Shown: positions 38,106 through 47,866 of the stretch, piece after piece
How positions within the stretch are numbered: position 1 is the stretch's first letter
Layout: each line of letters starts with the position of its first letter
Assembly (NCBI GenBank): GCA_947304395.1
Contig: CAMZBA010000001.1
Span: 1 to 64,000 of the forward strand
From: an uncultured Candidatus Saccharibacteria bacterium
GTDB lineage: Bacteria > Patescibacteriota > Saccharimonadia > Saccharimonadales > Saccharimonadaceae
Length of the DNA: 64,000 nt
Direction of reading: 5' to 3'
Program-made: the position numbers and the translations under genes
The notes under the pieces: generated by a model
The model's database searches: none
Told to the model about the DNA's origin: nothing
What the model saw: the letters and a program-made list of their open reading frames with translations, nothing else

Positions 38106-38483
38106 TTAACCCAACAAGCTGCTTAACACAAAGTTTACAATTGCAAAAGCAGACAGGACAATTATTAAACCCACTATACCGTACAGAATTGTATTTTTAC
38201 CTTTCTGCACTCTCTCTGGCGATCCTTGCGATGTCAAATAGTAGAAACCACCAATAATCATCATAACTACCGCTATAACACCTACGACTCCAAATGTAGT
38301 ATTTAGCAAGTTCTTTATTATCGTCATCATATCTGGCCCATCTGGGACCACGATTGAATTTGCTCCTTCGCGCGCATAATAGCTCGGTGTTTCAGCAAAA
38401 GTATTACTACAAATTAACAAATTACTAATCATTAAGCCGAAACAAAAGATAATTTTATTAATTTTTTTGTTTTTTATACCCAT
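38106..38483 (-). CDS. T4SS VirB2-like pilin subunit
   Basis: Signal peptide MGIKNKKINKIIFCFGLMISNLLICSNTFA; QGSPERVQKGKNTILYGIVGLIIVLSAFAIVNFVL. Confidence 0.82.
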   Translation of the reverse strand: MGIKNKKINKIIFCFGLMISNLLICSNTFAETPSYYAREGANSIVVPDGPDMMTIIKNLLNTTFGVVGVIAVVMMIIGGFYYLTSQGSPERVQKGKNTILYGIVGLIIVLSAFAIVNFVLSSLLG

Positions 38484-38551
38484 ACATTTATCATAGCACA
38501 CAAAAAATACCTCCCACTAAAAAGGGGAGGTATAGTTACTCGAGTTACCCT

Positions 38552-38986
38552 CTATCCACCAATAAGACCATTAAGGACAAAGCTCACTATTGCAAATGCG
38601 AGCAATACAACCACTAAGCCGATAATACCATACATAATTGTATTTTTCGCTTTTTGCAACTTAGCGCTATCGCCCTGTGACGTAGTGTAATGTACACCGC
38701 CAACTATAATCATAATTACCGCAATAATACCAATGATGCTAAAAACGACATTCAAAATCGTCTGAATCATTGACATTAAGTCCGTATTTGCACCTGGGTT
38801 TACATTAGAAACACCAGCACGCGCATTCTCGCCCGCTGAGCCAGCTCCCCCATTGCCTCCACTGCCATCAGAACCGCCAGCAGTATTGCCGTCAGCAAAT
38901 ACACTAACGCCTTGCGTAGAAATAGTCAACGCCGCGATAGTTAAAGCCGCACCTGCCTCTTTCGCGATTTCCTTTATTTTGCTCAT
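38552..38986 (-). CDS. T4SS VirB2-like pilin subunit
   Basis: QGDSAKLQKAKNTIMYGIIGLVVVLLAFAIVSFVL. Confidence 0.83.
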   Translation of the reverse strand: MSKIKEIAKEAGAALTIAALTISTQGVSVFADGNTAGGSDGSGGNGGAGSAGENARAGVSNVNPGANTDLMSMIQTILNVVFSIIGIIAVIMIIVGGVHYTTSQGDSAKLQKAKNTIMYGIIGLVVVLLAFAIVSFVLNGLIGG

Positions 38987-39086
38987 TATATAATAATCTC
39001 CTTATCTATAAATCATAATAACATAAATTACCCAAAAAAAGCACCCCCTAGAAGAGGTGCTTTAAGAGAAGTTGTTTTTTCGTATA

Positions 39087-39572
39087 TTAACCGTTGGTAA
39101 GAGCGGCAAGTATGAAGTTAACGATAGCGTAAGCCAAAATGGCGATTACGAGACCAATAATACCGTAAAGAATCGTGTCTTTACCTTTCTTAACCTTCGT
39201 AGTGTCACCTTGGGAAGTAGCATAGCTAACACCACCAAGAATCACCATAATAACAGCAACCATACCCACAACAAAGATGATAGTATTAATAATTACTTTA
39301 ACCATGTTATTAAGGTCGTCACCATTACAGCTATCCGGATCAGACGCTAACGTACCAGCCTGTGCACAATCAGCCGATGTCTTGCCATAGATGGAAATAT
39401 ATTCATCGCCAACCTTAACGCGTTGACAGTATATACCCTCGCTAGTAGACAGATTTGGATATTTCTTACCCTCACCTATACATTCATCTATAGCGAAAAT
39501 TGGACCACCGAGCAATACGACGCTAAAGATCGCCAAGACCGCCACCTTTATTATTTTATTAATTGTTTTCAT
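39087..39572 (-). CDS. T4SS VirB2-like pilin subunit
   Basis: Signal peptide; QGDTTKVKKGKDTILYGIIGLVIAILAYAIVNFIL; Cys-containing extracellular insert. Confidence 0.83.
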   Translation of the reverse strand: MKTINKIIKVAVLAIFSVVLLGGPIFAIDECIGEGKKYPNLSTSEGIYCQRVKVGDEYISIYGKTSADCAQAGTLASDPDSCNGDDLNNMVKVIINTIIFVVGMVAVIMVILGGVSYATSQGDTTKVKKGKDTILYGIIGLVIAILAYAIVNFILAALTNG

Positions 39573-39649
39573 TCGTATTTCTCCTTTATTAATAACGAAA
39601 AAACTTTAGTTTAATTTTATCACACCACTATGCTTATTTGTAAATAAAA

Positions 39650-39958
39650 TTAGAACGAATTAAGCACAAATGACACAATAGCGAATGCCAAAAGAGTAAC
39701 AATCAGGCCAATAATACCGTACATGATGGTATTTTTACCTTTCTTTATTTTTTCAGCATCACCGTTCGACGTAATATAATAAACGCCACCAATAATTATT
39801 ACGATAACTGCAATTACGCCCACCAACGTAAATACTACTGACAATACATTATTAACTGTAGTTTGTAAGTTTGTGCCGCCACCGTCAACCTGCGTCACTT
39901 GTTTAGCCGGATCGGTAGGGGCGTTGCCTGTTATTAGAAAAAATATCTTATCCATCAT
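39650..39958 (-). CDS. T4SS VirB2-like pilin subunit (short)
   Basis: NGDAEKIKKGKNTIMYGIIGLIVTLLAFAIVSFVL. Confidence 0.82.
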   Translation of the reverse strand: MMDKIFFLITGNAPTDPAKQVTQVDGGGTNLQTTVNNVLSVVFTLVGVIAVIVIIIGGVYYITSNGDAEKIKKGKNTIMYGIIGLIVTLLAFAIVSFVLNSF

Positions 39959-39969
39959 TGCCTCTTTAA

Positions 39970-41637
39970 TTAATTATAACATTCCTCTTTGGCTATCGAC
40001 TTTAATGCGCTTAAAGAGTTTTTCTCGGACGAAGAGAAATCCCCAGGAATATACGTAATAGTCGTCGGATCAATTTTAAATATTTTCGAAACAATACAGG
40101 CTGCCGCCGTGTAGGCTCCCATTTTACTCTGATGCCGTTCATCTTTAAAAGCTTTACGTCCACTCGCTTTAAGTTTATATAGAGCATCACCATCATCGGT
40201 CGTATCCGAAAAAACTCCAGCGTTTAAAGCAATTTTACGAGCTACGTTTGTTGCTATTTTATTTACAGTATCTCTAGTACTGGTATTAGAATCACTTAAA
40301 TACCATACTTTACGCACGTATACTTTTACGTCGCTATTTTTTGCCTTTACCGCCGTAGCTATTTTAAAAGCCCCGTCGTAAAACTGGCTCTCACTTTTAG
40401 CGGATCCAGTCTGCTCCTGTAAAACGACGTAGTCGTAGTATTTCTTAATATTCGTTCCTTGATTCGTATAATTCCACTTCAAAGATTTTCCGCCTTTAGT
40501 TACTCTTGTTGTATTAATACTATAGCCGCGCCCCTTCAGCATTTCGGCCGCTTTCTTATCAATATCTTCCACGTAAGTCTTACTATTCCCAACCCATAGT
40601 ATCTTTATTTCCCGCACTGTAATGCTCTTAGTTAGCGTGACACTGTTGCTCTTTGCGTCTAAAGTCTTAGCCGTCAAAGTAGCAGTCCCGGGCTTTTTAC
40701 CTGTAACTACGCCATTAGAGTTTACCGTCATCACCGCATTATTACTTGACGACCATCTTACAACACCATTATTACCGGTAACCTTTGCTGTAGTTGTATG
40801 CTCGTCTAGAATCGACGTAGTACCCACAGTTAGTGTTACTTTCGTTGAGTCACTAGGATTACTAGGTGTACTCGGTGTCGACGGGGTACTAGGAGTCCCC
40901 GTTCCAGATTCTTCCTTTTTTGCTGGACCATTTACGGTTACTAAGGCCTTATCGGCAACGCCGTTTCTGCTGGTTGCCGAAACAGTCGCTTTACCACTAC
41001 TTTTTGCCACAATTTTGCCACTTTGATCAACGGTTGCCACTTTTTCATTATTCGACGACCATGTTATAGAAGTATCTACCGCGTTTTTCGGATAAACTTC
41101 TGCTTTTAGCGTTTCCGTATCGCCAATATTCATTACTATAGTTCGCTTCGACAAGCTAACCGCACTAATTTGCCATTGTTCCTCAGTTGACGGTCGCGGA
41201 GTAGCCGGAACGGTATTTTGGCCAGACCCGCCCCCTCCGCCAGCTGGGACTTGCCCATCAAGCGCGCCTATTACCAAATTCGTAATAGCAAACGCCGCCA
41301 AAGCCACCACTAATCCGATAATGGCATACATGATAGCATTTTTTGCACCCGCTATTTTATTCGTATCGCCAGCCGAAATCATGTAAAATATCCCGCCTAT
41401 CACTATTACAATAACGGCAATAATACCAATCCAAAGATATACGGTATTTAAAATATTTCTTATTCTATTTTCCAGAGCAACCTCATTTGCCCCTTTTCCG
41501 TAACCACAGACTAGCGGATCATTAAATCCAGCCACACCACAAGCGGACTGATGTGCAAAAGTCACATTTTTAATGCCCAAACAAGATATTATCGACAATA
41601 TAATAAAAGCAAAAACGATAATTATCTTCTTCATCAT
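39970..41637 (-). CDS. VirB2-like pilin fused to BIG2-like Ig domain(s) and SGNH-hydrolase-like domain
   Basis: N-terminal AGDTNKIAGAKNAIMYAIIGLVVALAAFAITNLV; Ig-like SITWSSNNEKVATVDQSGKIVAKSSGKATVSATS; C-terminal ILWVGNSKTYV...DERHQSKMGAYTAACIVS. Confidence 0.82.
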   Translation of the reverse strand: MMKKIIIVFAFIILSIISCLGIKNVTFAHQSACGVAGFNDPLVCGYGKGANEVALENRIRNILNTVYLWIGIIAVIVIVIGGIFYMISAGDTNKIAGAKNAIMYAIIGLVVALAAFAITNLVIGALDGQVPAGGGGGSGQNTVPATPRPSTEEQWQISAVSLSKRTIVMNIGDTETLKAEVYPKNAVDTSITWSSNNEKVATVDQSGKIVAKSSGKATVSATSRNGVADKALVTVNGPAKKEESGTGTPSTPSTPSTPSNPSDSTKVTLTVGTTSILDEHTTTAKVTGNNGVVRWSSSNNAVMTVNSNGVVTGKKPGTATLTAKTLDAKSNSVTLTKSITVREIKILWVGNSKTYVEDIDKKAAEMLKGRGYSINTTRVTKGGKSLKWNYTNQGTNIKKYYDYVVLQEQTGSAKSESQFYDGAFKIATAVKAKNSDVKVYVRKVWYLSDSNTSTRDTVNKIATNVARKIALNAGVFSDTTDDGDALYKLKASGRKAFKDERHQSKMGAYTAAACIVSKIFKIDPTTITYIPGDFSSSEKNSLSALKSIAKEECYN

Positions 41638-41642
41638 TACCT

Positions 41643-42371
41643 CTAGCCACCATTAACGGCTGATACGACCAAATTAACAATCGCCGCCGCAAGCAGGGTA
41701 ATAACAAGACCAATCGCTGCGTACATAATTGTGCTTTTTGCTTTTTGCACTTTTCCAGAGTCGCCAACACTCGTTACGTACGAAATACCACCAATCACCA
41801 TCACTACCGCACAGACAATACCAGCCCACATAAATGCGTGATTAAATATTTCCGCAAAGAAGTTCGCATCGTTTGCCGCACCTGAAGCAATATCTACAAT
41901 TGCCCCAGATATTAATGAAGCAGTCACGCAGATTACGATGCCAATCAAAGCATTGGTAATCGTTTTCTTACCATTAGCAACTTTTCCGCTATCACCTCGC
42001 GCCAACATATACTGATAACCGCCCCATATCACAAAGCCAACACAAACATAACCTGCAATCTGGAGCACCATCGTCGCAATATTTAACACAATCATCCAAA
42101 CAAGCTGACGAATTTCACCCTCGTTCGCCGGCTGCTCACCCCCACAAACTACCTTATTTAGAAGCTCGCCATCATACCAAGCACGCAACCCCATAAAATG
42201 CGTTTCCGGGCATGTCGCATTTCCAAAACCCGTACCGCCAGAATCATTGCCACTATTACCACCACCATCACCACCAGCATTACCCCCCTCAGCAATCGCG
42301 ATAGGAGTAACTAGCAACTGGGCAAAAACCATACTCAATCCCATCAGCAATATCAGTAACTTTTTCTTCAT
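41643..42371 (-). CDS. Tandem (double) VirB2-like pilin protein
   Basis: Two pilin modules in one ORF: RGDSGKVANGKKTITNALIGIVI and VGDSGKVQKAKSTIMYAAIGLVITLLAAAIVNLVV. Confidence 0.82.
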   Translation of the reverse strand: MKKKLLILLMGLSMVFAQLLVTPIAIAEGGNAGGDGGGNSGNDSGGTGFGNATCPETHFMGLRAWYDGELLNKVVCGGEQPANEGEIRQLVWMIVLNIATMVLQIAGYVCVGFVIWGGYQYMLARGDSGKVANGKKTITNALIGIVICVTASLISGAIVDIASGAANDANFFAEIFNHAFMWAGIVCAVVMVIGGISYVTSVGDSGKVQKAKSTIMYAAIGLVITLLAAAIVNLVVSAVNGG

Positions 42372-42880
42372 TTTATCTCCTTAATTTTTATAATAGCACC
42401 GCTATTTACATAACCAGGGGTTTCTTCATCCGGGATAAATAAGACAAGCAGCAAAGCGCCCGCCGCCCACAATACGATACCTATCACTATCTCTACCATA
42501 CGTTTTCTCGCTTGAGCAACTTGCCCCTCATTTCCTTTTGCTGTCATAATCATATAGCCACAAATTATAAAACCAATTGTCGCCAATAAACCAATACCTA
42601 CAGATAGAATCGATATAGCGAAAATAATAATATCTTTTATAGTAGCTTCGCCATCATTTTCCGCCTCGTCACACCAAAAACTCAAGACAGTTGCGCATTT
42701 TTTATTATTATCTGGAGCAATCTTTATATCTAAAAAGCCAAAATATTCACCACTATCCGCCCAAGCCGTGCCCCCAACAAAAAAGACGCTGACCAATAAG
42801 GCTACTAATAATAGCCCAACTCTCACAACCGAACTCTTTCGTTTAGCCTTCATTAATCCAAACATATAATTAATACACAC
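42368..42880 (-). CDS. Divergent VirB2-like membrane protein
   Basis: Signal-like N-terminus, two TMs, KGNEGQVAQARKRMVEIVIGIVLWAAGALLLVLFIP; overlaps the start of the next gene. Confidence 0.72.
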   Translation of the reverse strand: MCINYMFGLMKAKRKSSVVRVGLLLVALLVSVFFVGGTAWADSGEYFGFLDIKIAPDNNKKCATVLSFWCDEAENDGEATIKDIIIFAISILSVGIGLLATIGFIICGYMIMTAKGNEGQVAQARKRMVEIVIGIVLWAAGALLLVLFIPDEETPGYVNSGAIIKIKEIK

Positions 42881-42994
42881 ATTATAACATAAGCATTCGC
42901 ATTTATTTATGAGGTAGTGTATAATTGGATTTCTAACTTAATAGACAGCATAATACTTGACTAAAAAGCTTATGTGTGATATAATTAAATAGCT

Positions 42995-45802
42995 ATGGGT
43001 AGGTGGTTAAGAAAAATAGCCTTATCTCTATTAATTGCTGCTTTAGGCTTTAGCTTAATAAGCAGTCCTGTTTTTGCAACCGCTACAGATCCGGCCACTA
43101 CGAACCCAGATACTTCCACTACGGCTCCAGCCGATACTACAGATGACGAAAACGCAGAAGAGAATACCGACGAAGCCGCCAATGACACCACGGCGGCAGA
43201 ACAGACCACCGACAATCCAACCTGCTACGACCAAGTTGGCGGTGTCGGCTGGCTAGTCTGTCCGGGCACTGGACTTCTGGCTAATATTATTGACGGAGCA
43301 TACGGCGTTCTCGATAACCTATTATTAGTAGACCCTATACCAAACGACCCAACCTCGCCAATCCATGTCGTTTGGGATTATATTCGTAATATTACTAATC
43401 TTATTTTCGTACTTTTCTTCTTAGCAATCATCTTCTCGCAACTTACTGGCGTCGGCATAAACAACTATGGTATCAAACGTATGCTACCGCGCTTAGTTAT
43501 CGCTGCAATCTTAATCAATCTTAGTTACACCATCTGCACAGTAGCCGTAGATCTCAGTAATATCTTTGGCATATCTTTGCGCAACATCTTTGAAAATATC
43601 CAAGAGCAGGCAATTCAAAAGGGCACAATTAGCCAAATCGCCGCCAACACCTCCGTCGCCAGCATAGTTGCCACTATCTTAGGAATTGGAGCAGTGAGCG
43701 GCGCAGTCGCTCTAACTTTTGCTGGCGGTATTACTGGTATTATATGGCTCTTAATTCCTATTATCTTATCGGGCGCAATTGCCGTAATCTCGGCCATTAT
43801 TACTATGGCCGCTCGCCAAGCACTCATATTCTTACTCGTCATGGTTTCGCCATTCGCCTTCGTCTGTTACCTTCTTCCAAATACTGAAAAATGGTTCCGT
43901 ACTTGGTATCAATTATTCACTCGCATGATTATCTTTTATCCAATGTTTAGCGTATTATACGGCGCGGCACAACTCGCTGGTTTCATAACAATCACCTCCG
44001 CTACTAGTTGGCTCGGCGTCGTTCTTGGCATCGCAATCCAAGTCCTACCATTATTTATGTCTATACCACTCATGCTCATGGCCGGCACTGTTCTTGGCGG
44101 TATCGGCAACTTTATCCGCCGCACTACCGATCCTGCTACTGGCTTATTGCGTCGCCGTGCCGCTGAAGGCCAAGCACTCGCCCGCGCACGTCAGCTCAAT
44201 AGTACAAATAAGCTTCCACACAACCGCTTAGCTCGCTGGCTAGAACAGCGTCGCACTAATCGCGAATTCGACCTCCAACAAACTATGGCAAATAATAAAG
44301 ATACCTATATGACAAGGGCCGCTACTAGCATGATTAACGGGCGTGATCGTAAGCGGCTAAACGGACGCGGTGCTCGCTACTTGGATATGCAAGCACGTAA
44401 AATGCAAAACGAAATTGCCCGTACTCAATTTGAAACTGATATGGATGAAGGTTTCGATAATGGTTCGGCAACCGGGCTCCCGATCGTTCGCCATATGCGC
44501 AATGCGCGAATTGCCAATGCCAACCGCATCTTCGAAGACGCTATTATTGATGATCATATCGCAAAAACACGCCAACACAGCGTAGCGCGCAAAAATATGG
44601 AAAATCGCGCCAACCGCATACGCGATGCCCTTAATAATGAAAATCAACAAGCCAACAAACATATACGTGATCAAATTACCGCCGCTTTTCGCCAAAATAA
44701 TTCACCGGTTGCCGGCAGTGCAGAAGAATTGGCCGTCAAACGCGCAGTTAACGATGTTCTTGCTGATGCTATTTCACAAAAACGCCGCGTCGACTCCGAG
44801 ATGAAGAGTAACTATCTTGAACTCTACGACGATTCACCAGCTGGCGGCTATGTCAAGAAACAGTTTATCGAGGCACTTAACACCAAAGATTACAACTCCG
44901 CTTCAGCCGCTATAACTATCATGGCAAAGCGCGGCGACCATGGTGACCTCATTCGCACTCTAGTTGATAATTCCGGCCAAATATCTAACGATTTTGCTAT
45001 GCAAAAGGCTATCGCAGACACCGGCCTAGGTCTCAAGAAAGAAAACTTATATCTCTGGGCATGGTCAAAGGCTAATATGATTCGTCGCGCCATGAGTGAC
45101 GGCAACGACTCCAACCATCCAGAAAACAATATTGAATCTTACATCGACATGAAGACATTTCTTTCTGGCGGCAACATGCCAAACGATGGTAGCGCTGTAA
45201 GCAACAAGCTTAAAAAAGCCTCTCTTCAGCAAATCTTTAGCGACCTTAATGGCTGGTCGGCAGTCGCTTCCCAGGACCGCACGGTATTCAAGGAAATGTT
45301 CGAGTTAATCAAAGATGGCACTATCCCAACCCCAACAGGCGCTAGCGGTGAAGAGTTCCCACTCCTAATTCCAGAAAAATACATTCGCTCCGCCGCCGTA
45401 TCTGGACTCATGGATGGTGAGCAACTCGGCACACTCAATACGCTTCTCACTGGTGGCTTTGATATGAGTAAGTTCAAGAATCATCAAAGACAGGATGCTT
45501 GGTTCTATGCTCACCAAGGCATGATTGAGAATCAAATTATGAGCTACGTCAACAATATGGTTGCTAGCCAGCTCGTCAGCTCTAAGAGTTCCACTCTAAA
45601 AGACATGAATGGCGCCCTACTGGAAATTCATCCTGACCAATACATAGAAAGAAACGTAAACGGAAACATCGTACGTGTCAGTACTCAACTTTACAACGCG
45701 TTCGACAGACAGCGCGCTGCACTAAATCAGAATAGTGCCATTAACCAACGCAACTCCATGAATAAAGAAGTTCGCGAAATGTTCGGCATACATCTTGATT
45801 AA
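42995..45802 (+). CDS. VirB6/TrbL-like T4SS membrane protein with long hydrophilic C-terminal region
   Basis: Signal peptide, multiple TMs, ITMAARQALIFLLVMVSPFAFVCYLLPNTEKWFRTWYQLFTRMIIFYPMFSVLYGAAQL. Confidence 0.85.
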   Translation: MGRWLRKIALSLLIAALGFSLISSPVFATATDPATTNPDTSTTAPADTTDDENAEENTDEAANDTTAAEQTTDNPTCYDQVGGVGWLVCPGTGLLANIIDGAYGVLDNLLLVDPIPNDPTSPIHVVWDYIRNITNLIFVLFFLAIIFSQLTGVGINNYGIKRMLPRLVIAAILINLSYTICTVAVDLSNIFGISLRNIFENIQEQAIQKGTISQIAANTSVASIVATILGIGAVSGAVALTFAGGITGIIWLLIPIILSGAIAVISAIITMAARQALIFLLVMVSPFAFVCYLLPNTEKWFRTWYQLFTRMIIFYPMFSVLYGAAQLAGFITITSATSWLGVVLGIAIQVLPLFMSIPLMLMAGTVLGGIGNFIRRTTDPATGLLRRRAAEGQALARARQLNSTNKLPHNRLARWLEQRRTNREFDLQQTMANNKDTYMTRAATSMINGRDRKRLNGRGARYLDMQARKMQNEIARTQFETDMDEGFDNGSATGLPIVRHMRNARIANANRIFEDAIIDDHIAKTRQHSVARKNMENRANRIRDALNNENQQANKHIRDQITAAFRQNNSPVAGSAEELAVKRAVNDVLADAISQKRRVDSEMKSNYLELYDDSPAGGYVKKQFIEALNTKDYNSASAAITIMAKRGDHGDLIRTLVDNSGQISNDFAMQKAIADTGLGLKKENLYLWAWSKANMIRRAMSDGNDSNHPENNIESYIDMKTFLSGGNMPNDGSAVSNKLKKASLQQIFSDLNGWSAVASQDRTVFKEMFELIKDGTIPTPTGASGEEFPLLIPEKYIRSAAVSGLMDGEQLGTLNTLLTGGFDMSKFKNHQRQDAWFYAHQGMIENQIMSYVNNMVASQLVSSKSSTLKDMNGALLEIHPDQYIERNVNGNIVRVSTQLYNAFDRQRAALNQNSAINQRNSMNKEVREMFGIHLD

Positions 45803-45862
45803 AACTCTACAAAATGCCCCTACACTGACCATAAAAATTAATGATTATGCTAAAATATAAGT

Positions 45863-46927
45863 ATGGCTCAGTATAAGGTCCCCCAAGATGTAGAGGCCGA
45901 CGATAAACTCCTCGGACCTTTTAGTTTTCGTCAATTTGTCTACCTTATGATTATAGGTGGTCTTATTGGCTTGGGCGTTTTATTATGGCAGGTTTTTCCA
46001 CCTTTTATCGTTATCTTAATACCGCCAATCATCCTTCTTGGCGCGCTCGCTTTACCACTAAAGAAGGATCAGCCGATGGAAACCTATCTGTCCGCCGTTG
46101 TATCTTTTTATCTCAAGCCACATGTTCGCACATGGGAGCCAGGCGAGCCAGAGACGACTATTAAAATTACCGCCCCAAAGAAAACCGAAAAAATCCGCAC
46201 TAAAGATATCGACCAAGAAGAAGCCCTCCATCGCCTTTCATTTCTCGCCGACATTATCGATACTGAGGGTTACGCCATTAAAGGCACAACTCTTAATTCT
46301 GGCGTAAAAGAAGAAGTCTACGCCGAAGCTCACGATACTCCCGACATGTTCGAGAATACAACCGCCAGCAACAATCTAATCAATCAAACTCTCACAGATG
46401 GAGCATCGGCGCGCCATGATCTAGCTATTAGTCAAATGCGCGCAGCTATTGAAAATAATGCCCGCAACCAAAACACAACCATCACCAACCATAACAGCCA
46501 GCTCAATCAACAAATACCACAACAGACTACGCAGCCACAAACAATGCAACAGCCTCAGGCATATCTAATGCCTCAACCGCCTGCATTGCCAGATAACCCA
46601 GTCATTAATAACCCGTCAATTTCAGCACCGAAACCAATCATCCCAAGTAATCCGCTTAGTGATGAAGCTGTAAAATATAACGACACTATCATAAAGTCAG
46701 ATTCAATGGTTGCCGAAATCGAAGCCGAAAGAGCAGAGCAAGAAAGAATCCAGCAGGAAGAGGCCGAAGAAAAGCGTCAGGCAGAAATAAAAGAAGTCAC
46801 CGAACAAACCGACCAAAATATGATTAACCTCGCCAACAACTCAGACTTCTCCATTGAAACCATCGCCCGACAAGCGAAACGTATTAAAGAAAAGAAAGAC
46901 GACGAAGTTTATATTTCATTACATTAA
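45863..46927 (+). CDS. PrgI-family T4SS protein with extended coiled/Gln-rich C-terminus
   Basis: MAQYKVPQDVEADDKLLGPFSFRQFVYLMIIGGLIGLG...FPPFIVILIPPIILLGALALPL...PMETYLSAVVSFYLKPHVRTW. Confidence 0.9.
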   Translation: MAQYKVPQDVEADDKLLGPFSFRQFVYLMIIGGLIGLGVLLWQVFPPFIVILIPPIILLGALALPLKKDQPMETYLSAVVSFYLKPHVRTWEPGEPETTIKITAPKKTEKIRTKDIDQEEALHRLSFLADIIDTEGYAIKGTTLNSGVKEEVYAEAHDTPDMFENTTASNNLINQTLTDGASARHDLAISQMRAAIENNARNQNTTITNHNSQLNQQIPQQTTQPQTMQQPQAYLMPQPPALPDNPVINNPSISAPKPIIPSNPLSDEAVKYNDTIIKSDSMVAEIEAERAEQERIQQEEAEEKRQAEIKEVTEQTDQNMINLANNSDFSIETIARQAKRIKEKKDDEVYISLH

Positions 46928-46936
46928 GGAGTTAAC

Positions 46937-47866
46937 GTGCAACCAAATCAACCACAGCCACTACCAATGCAAAACCCGCAACCAATGAACGGTATCCCTC
47001 AGCCGCCTATTGGCCAACCTATCATAAACCAGCCAGTCGCCAATCAACCAGTTGCCGGCCAGCCAATTGTAAGTCAGCCAGTCATGGGTCAACCAGTTGC
47101 AGGTCAGCCTACCGCTATTCCACAACAACAAGCCCCCAACGGCGATACTGCACAAAAAGAAAATCCCACTTCCACTCAAGCGTCATTAATTATTTCCGAA
47201 TTACGCGACTCAATGGTAATTATGAAAGATGGCTCCTTTAGGGCTGTGGTTGCCTGTAAATCTATTAACTTTGATCTCATGTCTGAGACCGAGCGTGAAG
47301 CGGTTGAATATTCTTATCAAAACTTCTTAAACTCCTTGAACTTTACCGTTCAAATCCTTATTCGTTCTCAACGCGTCGATATTGGACCTTATCTGGATCG
47401 CTTAACCGAACTCCGTCGTGACAACGATAATATGCTCCTCGGCATTCTTATGGATGATTATATTGGTTTTATCGACGAGCTATCTCAAGAAGCAAACATT
47501 ATGGACAAATCTTTCTTTATTGTAATTCCATACTATACTTCATCCGAAGCCGAAAAAGCCGTAACTCAAACAAAGAATTTCTTCAAATCATTCAGCCGCG
47601 CCAAGGGCCAAACAATTACTCGCATCGACCGCGCCACCTACGACAAGGCCGTGACAGAAATAAACAACCGCGTAGAAGCCGTTATTGCAGGCTTATTCCA
47701 AATTGGAATCCACTCCGTTCGCCTTAGTACAAAAGAGCTAGGCCAGCTCTATTACAACTTCAATAACCCAGACACCGCTGTTCGTGAGCCGCTAGGAGAT
47801 TTCAATAAACTTGCCCACTTGTATGTTAAAAAGGGTGAACCAGGTACTGAAGGGAGTCAAAAATAA
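46937..47866 (+). CDS. TraC/VirB4-N-terminal-like T4SS protein with PVxxQP repeats
   Basis: GTG start; repeats NQPVANQPVAGQPIVSQPVMGQPVAGQP; ALIISELRDSMVIMKDGSFRAVVACKSINFDLMSETEREAVEYSYQNFLNSLNF, a typical pre-VirB4 gene. Confidence 0.8.
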   Translation: MQPNQPQPLPMQNPQPMNGIPQPPIGQPIINQPVANQPVAGQPIVSQPVMGQPVAGQPTAIPQQQAPNGDTAQKENPTSTQASLIISELRDSMVIMKDGSFRAVVACKSINFDLMSETEREAVEYSYQNFLNSLNFTVQILIRSQRVDIGPYLDRLTELRRDNDNMLLGILMDDYIGFIDELSQEANIMDKSFFIVIPYYTSSEAEKAVTQTKNFFKSFSRAKGQTITRIDRATYDKAVTEINNRVEAVIAGLFQIGIHSVRLSTKELGQLYYNFNNPDTAVREPLGDFNKLAHLYVKKGEPGTEGSQK

